Positions 48,131-60,390 of a DNA stretch of 64,000 bases are shown here, in pieces. Position numbers and translations under genes: made by a program. Position 1 is the stretch's first letter. Each line of letters begins with the position of its first letter. The stretch comes from Protula sp. h YS-2021 (Eukaryota > Annelida > Polychaeta > Sabellida > Serpulidae): positions 46,628,490 to 46,692,489 of the forward strand of contig OX457024.1 of assembly GCA_949752745.1 (NCBI GenBank), given 5' to 3'. The notes under the pieces were generated by a model that saw only the letters and a program-made list of their open reading frames with translations, was not told the DNA's origin and searched no databases.

Positions 48131-48999
48131 TCTTCTTGGCGATCGAAGCCAGCGGGAACATGTGTAAGCTCCTCTTCGTTCACGCGTTGTGTCATAGAGA
48201 CCTGGCCTTATACGGGCAGACTGAATAACCCACTCTCGCTAAGAACAATAGCTTCTCTTGGTTCCTATCTCCGGTCGTAGCGCTTGCGGGTTTGGCGAGC
48301 AGAGTAGAAAACGAAACGAGGATCGACCAAGCTAACACGGGTTTGTTATCTGGCGGGGGTTAGAGTGTGGCGGAAGGTTTGTGTTTGTGTCTCAGCTGGT
48401 TTTTCTTCGAGAGCACAGCCTTTAGGATTTCCTGAATTTGTTTTTGGAGCTGGGTTGGCATCACCAAGAACTAGGATAGATTCAAAGAGTCTAAATAAGA
48501 CAGGAGCGGCAAATCTAGCGCTTGCGAAGGAGAAGTGCTGGGGCGCTGGGGGATACCAAACTCCCCTAAATGGCTGTTGAAACACCTTCCTGACTGTGTG
48601 CGCGTCACCGTTACATCCCCTTATGCTAAGGTTTAGCAAAGGGTGACTTCCTTGGATTCTGTGCCCCTATCAAAATGAATTGGGGAGAAAACTTTGCACA
48701 GGATCTCGCATTCGGCACATCAAGAGAAAGAAACTGTACTTTGCGAATCACTATACAATTGATTTTTTAGTATGGGGTTTCTCTCAAGGCGTCCTAATCT
48801 TGTGGAGATAAGTGTGCACACTCGGCGCAGGTATAAAGTGAGTCACACAAAGAAGAGTGTCCAAGTAATTTGTCTATAAAATATCTAACACTCAATTCAG
48901 ATGCATCGAAGTCTGTACTCAACTAAGCTAACTGTTGTTGAAAGATTGGTACTTCGTGGTTTCTAGTACTGTGTAAACGCAGAGGTGACGCAGTCTTGA

Positions 49000-49680
49000 C
49001 CAATACGGACCAAAACTTGCATATGAACCAAGGCCTGTGCGTATGCTTGATAGTTAGTTCGCGAATCGAGGTTGGTGTAGAGTACTTAGTGACTTAGCGG
49101 CAAGTCACAAGCCGAGATTCGGGTACCCAGTGGGTACCCTTTATCCAAGCGCAACCCAGTAATGGTGAGTGCTCGGTAGTTGGTACCGAGCTTAACCAAG
49201 GCTTGGTGTGACCGTTAGAACTTGAGTCTGTCGGGCCGAGCCAACTCTTCTGCATCCAGACTCTGCATCTAACCTTATTCAGTTCTAGAGTTACAGGCGG
49301 CCTGCTTGGAGAGGTTAATATTGCTGGCTACTAGCACACCCATCCCAGTAAGCGGTGGAGGTCTACGAAAAACACTTATCGGGGAAATCCCCCCACCCCG
49401 TAATGTGAAAGATGGTATACTAATATAAAACCCGTAAATCTCCAAAATTTCCCGTAAATATCCAAAATTTGAGAGCCAACTACATTCACATCAATATCCC
49501 AAATAATAGAACTATTATCCAACGAATTAGTGATAAAAGAGGAGGAACTCACCTTTTAACTGAAGACAGCAAAGGAAAATTTGCTCTTGCCTAGAACGCG
49601 TTTGGTTTGTACCGCACGCAATACGAGAATGAAGCTTGGCACTAGGTACCAACGATTCTGACTGGCCGATATCTAGCTAC
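49000..49680 (-). repeat. right inverted terminal arm of DIRS-like element B
   Basis: GGGTACCCAGTGGGTACCCT at 49,121-49,140 and ACGCAATACGAGAATGAAGC at about 49,616-49,635 mirror the left arm. The match is imperfect elsewhere, showing age. Confidence 0.8.
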
Positions 49681-50060
49681 TATGAGAATATATTTTTGTT
49701 CCCAAACTGCGTCTTTCTTCGAGTTTATGAGAAGAGCCAAAAAAAAAAAAAAGTGGAGATTAGCTTTTACCAAATAAAGGAGCGTTTTACAAGAATAAAA
49801 GGTAAGACAAAAGTATGGCTAGTTCAGCACACAAAACGAGAATGATGCTTGATAATACATTACCAACAATTCTGATTAGCCGAGATTTAGGCCGTTACTA
49901 CATGATGACAAAGTTTTGTTCCTGATTGTGTGATTCTTTTAGAGTTACACGAGGAACACATATAAAGGTGGAGGTAACCGAATTCTGGGCTTTTGTGAAG
50001 TAAAAAAAAGCACCTTTCAAAGCTCAAAGAAGTTCAAGAGGCAACTACCATTTGTCGGAA
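49605..50060 (+). repeat. ~214-bp tandem duplication at edge of DIRS-like element B
   Basis: ACGAGAATGAAGCTTG at 49,623 and ACGAGAATGATGCTTG at 49,837 begin two diverged units sharing CCAACRATTCTGAYTRGCCG and TTTTGTTCC. The first unit belongs to the right arm, so a second arm-like unit lies outside it. Confidence 0.6.
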
Positions 50061-50289
50061 AATCTAGCTTTTCGTGAATTCTTAGCGACTGTATTGTTAA
50101 TTATTTTGTATTGGAATGCAAGTAATTTCACGTCACTGGCATTTTTTTTTTCGTAAAAGGATATTTGTCAGAACAATGCAAGATAGGATCTCTAGCTCTC
50201 TCCATACCCTGAAAACGAAATTAGCGAACCCTTTATTCTTATAAATTCGCCAAAGTCAAAGTGGTCACGCCATGTGTTTTTATAACACA

Positions 50290-50435
50290 TAGGCGTAGCC
50301 ACCGGGGGTCCGGGGGCCTCAGCCCTCCAGCCCCACTTTTCAGAGTGGGGCCATAGTATCCTTCGGCCCCCCTTCCATTACGAAAGTTTGCATCCCCACC
50401 CCCAGTTGTAAAAACGTGTCTACGCCAATGTAAGT
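50290..50435. repeat. GGCGTAGCC-type small repeat
   Basis: Bounded by AGGCGTAGCCACCGGG and GTGTCTACGCC, short imperfect inverted ends around a GC-rich core of C and G runs. Possibly a MITE fragment. Confidence 0.4.
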
Positions 50436-51775
50436 CCGCAACAAACTTCTATTTGTATCACGTGGATTCACTTCGTAATAATTTAAAGCAAGTGTCTCCT
50501 CCCAAAATGTATAGCCCTTTTCATTATCTTGTCAATAAAAACATTATTGTCGTTGCCAGTTATTCTTTTCTGTGTAAGACTGTTCTGAAATAATCTTGAG
50601 AATTCGTCTTGAAAAAAAAACAATGCTGTATAGCAGTAGAACATTAATTCCAACGAATTCATCTCGAAAATGAAAAGTGTTGTGTTGTGAATCGTTTTTC
50701 AGGCGTCATATGGGGGAGGCACCTTAATGCTATATTCATTGATTCAACGTGGGTGCTTGAATATCTCCTTTGTATTAATCTAACACAAGAAGTTTTTTTT
50801 TTTTTTTTTTTTTTTTGCTTTGCCCAAATAAAACTTTCGATTTCTCGACATGTAGGTGACCATTTTTCATCTTTACAAATCGTGTTTTAGAGGTTTGTGA
50901 GACCTCTCGACTTAGCGACAGAGAGTAAGTCTCTGTTTTTTTTCATAAATTGTATTTTACTTTCAATTTGCTACAGGGATACAGCTCATAGCCTTGTCTG
51001 ACCCTTCTTTTTAAGTTGAAACCAGCCGCAGCAAATTCCCTGTTCAAAACTCACTGTCATATTCACATCGCGTAACTTGAACCCCCGTGGTCGTATTCAC
51101 AAGACTAACTGAACAGTGAATTGATTGCTCCGCTGGCAATCAGAACATCAGAAAGTAAGTTATTAAATTTACCCTATTTAACAAACAAAAATCCACCTAA
51201 AACTGTTTGCGAGATACAGCTAGATCAACCGATTTTCGCTTTTATGAGTATAGTTAACTGCGCAGTTAAATTATGTGAAAACTGGGCCGCCGCGGTATTC
51301 CCAAAAGATTACGCTAACTGTGTACGTAGCTGTACAATTGGCTGATACGCCTACGTCACGCAAAAAAGTTTTTAACTGATTTTTTATTATCAAAAAGGCC
51401 AGATTAGGTAAAGCCGGACGCACTCCAGTCTGAAAGACCGAATGGCAACACTTCACCAACATTCCTTCATTACAAAGTCGCTGCAACGTAATCTGTAAGG
51501 CGTGTTCATTTCTAGACATACTCTCAAATTAATTTTATTATTTTAAAGAAAATGTTTTATTAATTATTTGTTATTTTTATTTTTCTATGCTATGGTTTTG
51601 AAGCTTTTCCCAGCCCTGTGACTCACTAAAAAGGGACAAATCACATGAACTTAAACACCAGTTCCCTTCTGGTACTTCCACGCAAATAGAAACTAGACCG
51701 TTTTCGCTACCAAGTAGCGAAAATTAAACTTGGATACCACATAATATACAATTATGAATTCTTCATATTCAGAAC
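50436..51775. other. no gene; poly(T) run
   Basis: T-run of about 27 at 50,791-50,817. No supported coding sequence. Confidence 0.5.
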
Positions 51776-51779
51776 TTAC

Positions 51780-52440
51780 CATGAACGAGGAGGTGACCAA
51801 TGTAACTTAAATGTCGTTTTTCAGACCCAAAGGTTGAAAATAAGCTCAAAATTGGTGTCTCTATCCTTTTTCGAGATAATGGTCAACTTCCCGTTTTTGA
51901 CTTTGACCATGCCCGATTAGGTCAAGATCACCGAGATACATCTTACATATCATATTTTAGGTCCAAAGGAAGCTCAAAATAGTCCTATCGTCTTCGAGAT
52001 AATGAGTAACCTCTATTTTTAGCTTGACCATGACCGAGGAGGTCAAAGTCACCCATATATCTATTATATATCGTCTTTTAGATCCAAAGGATTGAAAATA
52101 AGCTCAAAATCGTTCAATCCATAACCATTTTCGAGAAAATGGTCAATTTTCGGTTTTTGAATTTGACCATAACCGAGGTTGTCAAGGTCACCGAGAACCC
52201 ATTTTAGGCCGAAAGGGTCGAAAATTAGCTCAGAATGGCTATAAAGCTATTTTCGAGATAATGGTCAACTTTCGGTTTTTGATCTTGACCATAACCGAGG
52301 AGGTCATGGTCACCGAGGTACCTCTTACATATCGTCTTTTAGGACCAAGGGATCGAAAATAAGCTCTATCTATCGTTCTATCTATAACCGTTTTCGAGAT
52401 AATGGTCAAGGTGAACGGACTGTAGATTTCACGACGTCTC
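51780..52440 (+). repeat. ~120-145-bp tandem array (TTCGAGATAATGGTCAA)
   Basis: Five units marked by TTTTCGAGATAATGGTCAA-like words at about 51,867, 51,988, 52,123, 52,245 and 52,388, each with TTGACCATRACCGAGG and GGTCAAGGTCACCGAG. Confidence 0.85.
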
Positions 52441-52511
52441 ACCATCTTGTATCAGTGAGCCAAATTTCATCTTCCGACGTCAAATAGCGTAAACAAAAAA
52501 CGTTAAAAGCA

Positions 52512-52512
<1 letters not shown>

Positions 52513-52559
<47 letters not shown>
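52513..52559. repeat. (TA)n microsatellite
   Basis: About 46 bp of alternating TA. Confidence 0.95.
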
Positions 52560-52562
<3 letters not shown>

Positions 52563-52921
52563 CGTTTGCCTGCTTTATGATGTTTTTCAATGGCAAAATA
52601 TTTCAATGTTCATTTTTACATATAAAATATCAAGGGATTTGGTCGTCCTGGTCCCAGCCATCGGCAGAGGAGTTTGCGTGACAAAGTTTTGGCGAAAAAA
52701 AGGAATCATACAGAATGACTTTACCGAATCGTAAGAAAGCAATAAACTAAGGGATTGAAAATCTCCAAGTGTAAAAAAAAATGCACTGAAGCAAATGCAT
52801 TTAGTTGAACAGGAAGTGTCGGCCGCATTAGAAAGCTCTCATAATTATTAAACCAAAAGATGCCGCAAGAATTCACTATTATTAAGAAATACTAACAATT
52901 GCTGAAACTTATTCCATAATT

Positions 52922-52929
52922 TATATAAA
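52922..52929 (+). promoter_or_regulatory. possible TATA box of the secreted-protein gene
   Basis: TATATAAA about 92 bases before the ATG at 53,014. A 5-codon upstream frame opens at 52,993 and stops before that ATG. Confidence 0.4.
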
Positions 52930-53013
52930 CCAAAATAATAATAATAATAGTTGATCAGGATAAACAATCGCAACAGTTTGTCACAGAGGGTGAATGTCCG
53001 CGCTGTGAAGAAA

Positions 53014-53170
53014 ATGTATACGAGCATCCGCACAGTACGAAAAATGTGTGCCATCCTTGTGGTCCTTGCCACAGTCATTACGGCAGAAGCCAGAAAAAGA
53101 TTCAACCTCCTACAGGAACTGGAAGAATTAATTTTTGAGAGATACCACAGTTCTGTCGAGAGTGTTCCAG
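53014..53170 (+). CDS. likely first exon of a secreted protein (signal peptide, phase 1 donor)
   Basis: From ATG 53,014 the frame gives a basic start (MYTSIRTVRKM), a hydrophobic core (CAILVVLATVITA), a small-residue cleavage region near AEA, then RKRF, a possible proprotein-convertase site, and a helical acidic stretch LLQELEELIFERY. The coding part meets a donor, CCAG|GTTAGA, after 53,170, leaving phase 1, as usual for signal-peptide exons of modular secreted proteins. Met at 53,044 is an alternative start. The rest of the gene was not found in the window. It cannot be the missing start of the MACPF gene, which lies upstream on the same strand, but could start a related gene. Confidence 0.5.
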
Positions 53171-53640
53171 GTTAGAACGATTTTCACACTTTGGGTGATT
53201 GATAGGCATTTTGTAGGCTTAGATGTGAATAAGTTAATCAATTAAATAAATTATAAGCAATTTTAACAGTAAAGTAAAAACTGAAAGCACTTACTTTAAA
53301 CCAAATACTATGAAGCAGCAAAATATTGTCTTATTCTTTTAAAACAATAAAATAATGATAATAAAAATAATAATAAAATAATAATAACATTGCCCACACG
53401 CCCGGGGCCGTTTACGATCGTGGACACTCAGATATTTGAGGTGATCTGTCCACGACTTGCACAAAATCTCCCTCCCCTGAAAACTAAAAAAAGTAAATTA
53501 AAAAATATATATGTAGTTGGAATGTAGCTTGCCCTCAGACTGAACGGCAACTCTCTCTCTCTCTGTCGTGCGAGAGCTGTACCTCGTGTGTAATAACGCT
53601 TGTTATATGAATGCCATTTTAACATTCAGTGCTAATTTTT
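53171..53640. repeat. AAT/ATA-rich microsatellite stretch and unassigned sequence
   Basis: AATAATAAAATAATAATAA-like sequence at 53,340-53,390, then a CG-containing interval. A short CT repeat (TCTCTCTCTCTCTG) is near 53,552. Confidence 0.6.
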
Positions 53641-54420
53641 TATATGAAATATAATAAAAGATATCAAGAAATCAATGTAGATCTCATGAATTTAATTTTT
53701 GATGTAAAGAATTGCATTTTAGATGGCAAAAATTAACTTTTGATGTCAAAAAATCTATTTATCAAACTCAAAAAATGTAAAGGGATACACATTTATATAA
53801 AATCTAACGAATCGTTAAAATAAATTTTGGAGATGAAAAACTGCATTATATATATATCAATTATAACAGCACAATTTTCGAACTCAAAAATTGGTTTTTA
53901 GGCAGTAACGATTAAATGAAAGAATCTATATACAGAAGCCAGTCATTATTTCATTCACAGACGTTTGCTGCCGAATAATTATACATAAAAATCAGCTGAT
54001 ATTTTGATATCAAAAATTAATTTTTGAGATCAAAAAAATATTTGCAGATTTGATTTCAAAATATAAACCAAAAAGTCTCATTCTGAAATGATATGATCTA
54101 AAATACATTCTTGATATCAATAAAAAGAAAATAAGTTAACGAGCTCAAAATTAAGATTTTACTGTCAAATATTTCAAAATCAATTTTAGAGATCATTGAA
54201 TCATTTTTAATATCAATAAATATTTGTTGATATCGCTAAATGATCATTGATATAAAGAATTATTTTTTGAGATCAAGAATACATTTAGAGATATCAGAAA
54301 TATAATTACAGATAGCAAACATTTAATTTTTGAGATCAAAAATTAATTCTTGATATAAAAAAAACAATTTCAGAGATAAAAAGTTAATTCTTGAGAATAT
54401 CAATAATTGCCCAATAAATG
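53640..54420 (-). repeat. AT-rich GATATC/GAGATC repeat, copy 3, inverted
   Basis: Reverse complement of copies 1 and 2, with TTTTTGAGATCAAAAA and TTGATATCAATAAA words in mirrored order. Confidence 0.65.
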
Positions 54421-56900
54421 TTCCACATATTAACATTAAAATGAGTGGGAGCTATAAATATTGTATTAGTCAATAACTCTCTTCATCCTTTGTTTATAGT
54501 TGTTTCGTTTACTTAGTGTTTGCCCTTATTTTCAAAAGAGGTTAAAATGTATTTTTAATGCGAATTTTATATTTTTTTCGTTTCTTTCTGCCATTTTGGG
54601 TTTCCACTTAATTGTCTAGAAAAAAAAACTCGCTAAAACTAAAGGTTTATATGAGCGAAGAGTGTATACCGTCCATTTGTTGCAAACTGTAGTTCTGTGA
54701 CGTTATATTAATGCTTACATGGCAAAAATATGAGAATGGCAAAATTCGGTGGGGATGGGGGAGGCTTTTTTTTGTAGTAGCCTAATGAGGAAGGGGGGGG
54801 GGGGGGGTTCCACCCACAAACTTCACAAGGTCTACCAATCAACGTTATTTAGATATCAGGCAGAGTGACAACATACAGACGTCTCGAAAATATTAATTAG
54901 ACACCCAGTTAGACAATTACAGTCATAAGGTATAGCAGTGATCACTACGTCAAAGTTAACGTTGGCCCTCCGCTACCACGGGATATTTATGCAGTCAATT
55001 TTCATAAATATTCTTCCAAAGTACGCAAAAAAGCTCGCTTTCGAATATCCCGTACTTTATGTCCTGATTTTCATCATAAACCCAGATAGATTGTCCACAA
55101 AAGGTGTTTTTTCTCGATTTCTCGTTGAATTACTCACTCTGTATAAATCTGTATAAATCGCAGTCTTCCAAGATTTTCATAAGGATTATTTTTAAATTGG
55201 CGGTGCCTCGAATTTCTTCAAATTTCACAAATGTGTTCATTGTTATGCGGCCCTAGTCCTTCAGTGCCTGGATATGGAAACCAACGATCCAGTTCATGGT
55301 GGGCATAAATTTATGGAGCGAACACCTTGCTCTATTTCCAAAACGTCTCATGTAATGTCTTTTTTTGTAGTCATAGATTAAATTGTAGAAGTGAAATAGA
55401 TCATTTTCTTTTACTGGACTTTAACATTCAGTTATAATGGGGACAAAGTTCTAAATTTACTTTAAGAAATATAAATCGTAAATAGGCCGAAACAAGGACG
55501 AATAATATGAGAATTTCTGGAGCGCGAAGGGTGACCACACTATGATTGTCGCTGCCAGGATGGCGATTCTAGTTTGTTGTAGTCCCGAAGTCGCTTTCTC
55601 AACATCTATACAACATTCTGTTGTTTCGACTTCCATTTGCAACCTGTACTCTACGGTGATTAGATGTCGGATCATCGACATCAATCGCACATCTGAAGGT
55701 AGAAGCTGATTCGACTTCCATAAACAACAAAAACCTGACACTGAGCAGACGTCGGGTGTGACGTCCATCCAACATTGATTCAGTATAGCTATGTTTATTG
55801 GAAACATTTTCATAGTCAATTTCTGGTCTTTAAGATCGTTCCTGTACTGAATTAGTACAAATTTGCCGTTCATACTAATATAGTATAAAATATTCCACAA
55901 TACCCTTCCTTTAAGTGGTAGGCTCTAAATTTCGTGATGGTATAACATCTAAAACCCCGCACATAGATTTCTTTGGTAGAGGGTATATTTTGCCAATAAT
56001 TTTGACTGGGAGTTAGCATGTTAAATAGATCTGAAGGAAAACATCTTAATTTCTCGCATTTAGAAAACAATGAAATCCGGTCAGTTTCCAAGAGCTTCAA
56101 ATGCCAAAAGATGAAAATCCCCACTAAAAAAAACAATCGTCCATTGTATTACCATTTTAAGTCAGAAGTTCGTAATATTTCGTCAAAAATTACCCAATAC
56201 ATAGGTAATCATGCTAAAACTGAAAAGATTCAACTTTGTATGGGAAATGATGAATTCTTGATGATACATTCCCTGTCTTTGTTAATACCAAGGTGCAACT
56301 TGTATGGCAATTTTACGACAAGTATTCCTTTGGTTCAGTGCAGATCGACACCAACACTCAATGACTGCACATTGCTTCACACAAAATTCTATTTGCATAT
56401 TTCTGGTTGTCTTGAGAAATAGAATTATTTTATAAAATCAAAAGAAAGAGCTGTGCGGTCTGTATAGAATTCCACACAGCGCAATATGAGATCAAGAAGC
56501 GTTGCTTTAGAATTTCATTCTGTCTTTGATTAACTGAGGTCTCGCATAGTATAACCAGTTGACACAAGTGGTGGGAAGAGGGGGGGGGGGGGGGGGGTGT
56601 TGTTCCCATTTCTCAGATAAATATTGAAATTTGTGTGAAGAACCCTGCAGTTATTGATAAAAGTGCTGGTGTGCCACCTGCCCAAGTCGCGGTTTCTCTC
56701 CACTTGCATTGAATCAAAGTAATATTTTTTTTTCTCAGAAATCATTTCATAAGATCATATAATTTTACACCCCTGTGTTAATAAAGAGACGGATTACATA
56801 CTACATTGTGTCAAAATGTTGAAAAGCTGCAATTTCTATAGTGCGAGTAAATCATGCATGAAACATTCTTTTGCGGGCATCTACCCGAGCATATATACTT
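54421..56900. other. repeats without a supported gene
   Basis: 54,780-54,815 has a T-run and a 17-base G-run. 54,850-54,950 and 55,500-55,790 belong to the ACGTC-rich family, the latter inverted. 56,580-56,597 is an 18-base G-run. A 147-codon minus-strand frame (55,900-55,457) lies across the repeat and shows no protein features. Confidence 0.45.
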
Positions 56901-56906
56901 TGCAGC

Positions 56907-57508
<602 letters not shown>

Positions 57509-57777
57509 AAAAAGTAGAGAATGGCAAATTTTTTTTCGGGGGGGGAGAGACCCTGTCCTTTTGTGTTTTTTTTGGTTCCACGTGTATTGAAAGTGTTTCT
57601 CTTACATTTGCTTGTCGGCACGCAGCGTGAATATTACGGGGTATCCGCGTTTGGTTAAAATATATAAATTTTCAAACCTTGAATTGGGCGCTTAGAAAAT
57701 CATGGACACGCATGGTAGCCCATATCTAACAGAGGGCCCCCTCTCCTCGGGAACACTCGAAAGCATGTGAAAGCGAT

Positions 57778-57785
57778 ATATTTAT
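57778..57785. repeat. 8-bp target site duplication, left
   Basis: ATATTTAT, identical to 59,130-59,137. Confidence 0.9.
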
Positions 57786-57903
57786 TAGAGGTGTGACGGT
57801 TCACCTCCGACTCGGCTCGATTCGGTTCGGTTCAACAAAAATCTTCGGTTCGGTTCGGTTTTTTTCGGTTCGGCTCAGCAAAACCAATCGGTAGTTTTCT
57901 TTT

Positions 57904-57970
<67 letters not shown>

Positions 57971-58529
57971 TGTTTTTTTTTATTTATTTATATATATATA
58001 TCACATCGGACAAATCAACAAATATTTCACACACTTGTTTTTGGAACCTATGACGAATTCCATGCGTTTATTATAATTGCAATTTTAATTATAAATTCTT
58101 TTCTTTATATTTTTCCTTTTTTTGCAAATTATTGCCCTTCTCTCTTCTAATTGGAGGCCGTGTAATAGTCCTTTCAACATCGTCGCAATTGCAATTTACA
58201 TGCCTTTTTTATTTCAACTGAATGCAGGAATTTGTCCTTTCATCTTGTAATTGCACTTTTTAATTGTGTTGTTTGCCTTTCTTATACTCAGTTGCAATTA
58301 CACAACCAGTAGCTGGAGTGTTTGATCATTATAATTGCAATCCTAGAGCAGTGTTGTTCATCCGGAGTGCAATGCAAGGCTAAGGAAATCGAAGAAACAC
58401 CCGAACAGATCATTTCGCATTTTGCATTTTTTATTTTAAGGTGTTTTACAAAAAAAAGAAGAAATGACAGATACCTGGTTGTTTCATTTTGTTTTGGCAT
58501 TCAAAGTAAAGCAAAAATAGAAATTAGTT

Positions 58530-58615
58530 GGGGCGAATAATCCTCGGGGGAATTGTCCTATGGGGGAATTGTTCGGGGGGAATTGTCTTGGGGGCATTGT
58601 CCTAGACCCCGGGTT
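58530..58615 (+). repeat. GGGGGAATTGTC minisatellite
   Basis: Four to five copies of a 16-20-bp unit, GGGGGAATTGTCCT, ending GGGGGCATTGTCCTAG. Inside the hAT element. Confidence 0.8.
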
Positions 58616-58794
58616 TAATTGGAGGGCTTTTGAGCCTGTTTTACTTAATGATTAAAAGAGAACAAAAGTATTTTGTAGATGATTAATATCTGGGTAATAT
58701 GTGGTTAAAAGGAGTTCAAAGACCCCTTGATATAATAAATAAAAGACCACCAAAACTTTCACAGATTGCCTGATTGTATTTGCCATATTGTGTA

Positions 58795-58960
58795 ATGAAG
58801 CCTTGCAATTTTCAGTCATTTCACGAAATGGCTAAAATGTTTTGCCCTTTCATGAAACGGCAAAAGATTTCAGGCATTTCACGAAACGGCTAAAATGATT
58901 TGCCATGTCGTGAAATGGCGGATTTCACTCATTGACTGTAACATATATATATATATATTA
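58795..58960. repeat. TTTCACGAAATGGC palindrome array ending in TGTAACATATATA
   Basis: CATTTCACGAAATGGCTAAAAT and relatives (first bases only shown to 20 elsewhere) recur four times, in both orientations. The right end GACTGTAACATATATATA is like the MITE end CCTGTAACATATATATA at 57,360. Confidence 0.6.
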
Positions 58961-59129
58961 AGACTAAACTATACTAAGAGAACTAACATAACATTACCAA
59001 ATTAATACATTATCTTGCTATAAATAGTGAAAAAAACCCGAACCGAAACCTTGATTGGGCTTTTCGGTTTTCGGTTCGAACCGAACCGAAGCCTTTTCTC
59101 GGTTTTCGGTACGAACCGTCACACCTCTA

Positions 59130-59137
59130 ATATTTAT
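59130..59137. repeat. 8-bp target site duplication, right
   Basis: ATATTTAT, identical to 57,778-57,785. Confidence 0.9.
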
Positions 59138-59400
59138 AAATGTGTCTTTATACGAATACGTGTGTTTGAGGAAAATATTGGGTGTATATTTCATGATAAT
59201 ATCAAATTTTAAAGCCAGGAGTTTCTCAGTAAAAATGCAGCTCAAATTTGAAACGCGGCAAAAAAAAAAAGAAAAAAAAAAGTTCTTGCATGAAGCAGGT
59301 ATCTAGCGTATTGGTCCTTCTGACCTGGCTTTGAAAGAGTTGATAATGTGGAACTCCCTTGTCTTGTGCCGCATTCAAACCATACAACCACTCCATATTT

Positions 59401-59541
59401 TGTGTATCAGAATGCCTGACTTCGAGGTATTCTCTATTTTCATGGCCCTGTCTATTCATACCGAGGGCGTCAGCCCGAGGTGTGAATAGACAGGGCCATG
59501 AAAATAGAGTTTACCGAGAAGGAAGGCATTCTCATACTTAA
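59401..59541. repeat. long fold-back hairpin
   Basis: 59,431-59,462 and 59,479-59,510 are reverse complements at about 30 of 32 positions, around a small GGGC-GTCA-GCCC loop. Weaker pairing extends out to GAATGCC/GGCATTC. Probably a palindromic MITE. Confidence 0.8.
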
Positions 59542-59747
59542 TGTCCATGCGCCAGACGAATTGGCTCCGCCTCCCCCGGCCCGTTAACCCCTATTGTTCT
59601 ACGATTAAGGTGGCAAATACAGAATAACAATCATGATAAGGTATAAAATACTGAACGATCATTCGTAACAACCTAGTTAATGCAAGAGTCAACACGAGCT
59701 TTTTTTTTGGGGGGGAGGCAAAATTAATATGGAGGACGATTCAGAAA

Positions 59748-59936
59748 ATGAATGTTTTTACCCAGACTCCTTCTGAATTGCAGAGGGAGTCTGGGAATTT
59801 TGACATTGTATTGGACATCGATGGATTTATTCGAGTATATAATGTTAACCAGCCTGACGGATCTAACGATACCGCAAGCATGTTAAGACCGGATGCACCT
59901 TACATAATTTTTGAAAATAAATTCCGACATTAGCTA
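59748..59936 (+). other. short coding-like frame, unproven
   Basis: 61 codons with FDIVLDIDGFIRVYN and a TAG at 59,931-59,933. Preceded by possible acceptors (GATTCAG, AATTGCAG). The composition is protein-like, but there is no partner exon. Its phase does not match the phase 1 donor at 53,170. Confidence 0.2.
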
Positions 59937-60390
59937 CAAGGTAATTTGTTTGAAAGCTTCTACTTTCTTCTGTTTAAGTTAATGTTACTCGCGTTTTACT
60001 CGAGATTTGAAATCGAGAGAAAAAAAATCGATTAAGTGATCATTCTGACGTCTATCAAACGTCTTTTTGAGGTCACAACGTCTGTCGACGAATATTTAAC
60101 GTAGAAAATGAGATGCTTTTTGTCATTCTCGTCGCGACTAAATGACGACGGCTGTCGAACGTCTGTGTCGATATATCTCTTTCATCAGCCCCCCCTCCCC
60201 CACTCCAGTAAAAACTAAAGAATTCGTCAGGTATTTAGGCATTAGAATATTTGTTAAGGAATATATGTTTTTAAGTTTAAATAAATCTTTTTTTCAAGGC
60301 GAAGATTCTTGATGTTTGATTCCTGTTACAATTCCATTTGATCAATGATGATGTCTTTTGTTTTCAATGAACCAATTTAAACAACAATGA

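Larger units (their letters stand above)
39870..49680 (+). mobile_element. DIRS-like retrotransposon B with inverted terminal arms and nested insertions
   Basis: The arms 39,870-40,530 and 49,000-49,680 are inverted repeats of each other. Inside, reading on the plus strand, are gag (40,673-41,224; 42,660-42,925; 43,880-44,700), reverse transcriptase (about 44,737-45,500) and an RNase H-like region (45,627-46,440). A satellite array (41,580-42,600) and a truncated LINE (42,926-43,877) split the gag. A second reverse-transcriptase remnant lies on the minus strand at 47,700-48,130. No tyrosine recombinase was recognised. Inverted ends are typical of DIRS1-like elements. Confidence 0.75.
57786..59129. 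mobile_element. hAT-type non-autonomous DNA transposon, 1344 bp
   Basis: The terminal inverted repeats start TAGAGGTGTGACGGTTC (57,786) and end in its reverse complement (59,129), extended by GGTTCGGTT-rich inner arms. The flanks carry an exact 8-bp target duplication, ATATTTAT, at 57,778-57,785 and 59,130-59,137. Both the TIR form and 8-bp duplication are hAT hallmarks. No transposase is encoded. The interior holds a (TA)n at 57,906-57,967, a GGGGGAATTGTC minisatellite (58,540-58,610) and palindromic words at 58,800-58,925. Confidence 0.9.

Noticed and set aside
55457..55900. 147-codon minus-strand frame
   Set aside because: It crosses an ACGTC-rich repeat related to non-coding copies at 31 and 35 kb.
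59748..59936. Second exon for the signal-peptide exon at 53,014
   Set aside because: The open frame would need a phase 0 join, whereas the donor at 53,170 is phase 1; a phase 1 join meets a stop at once.
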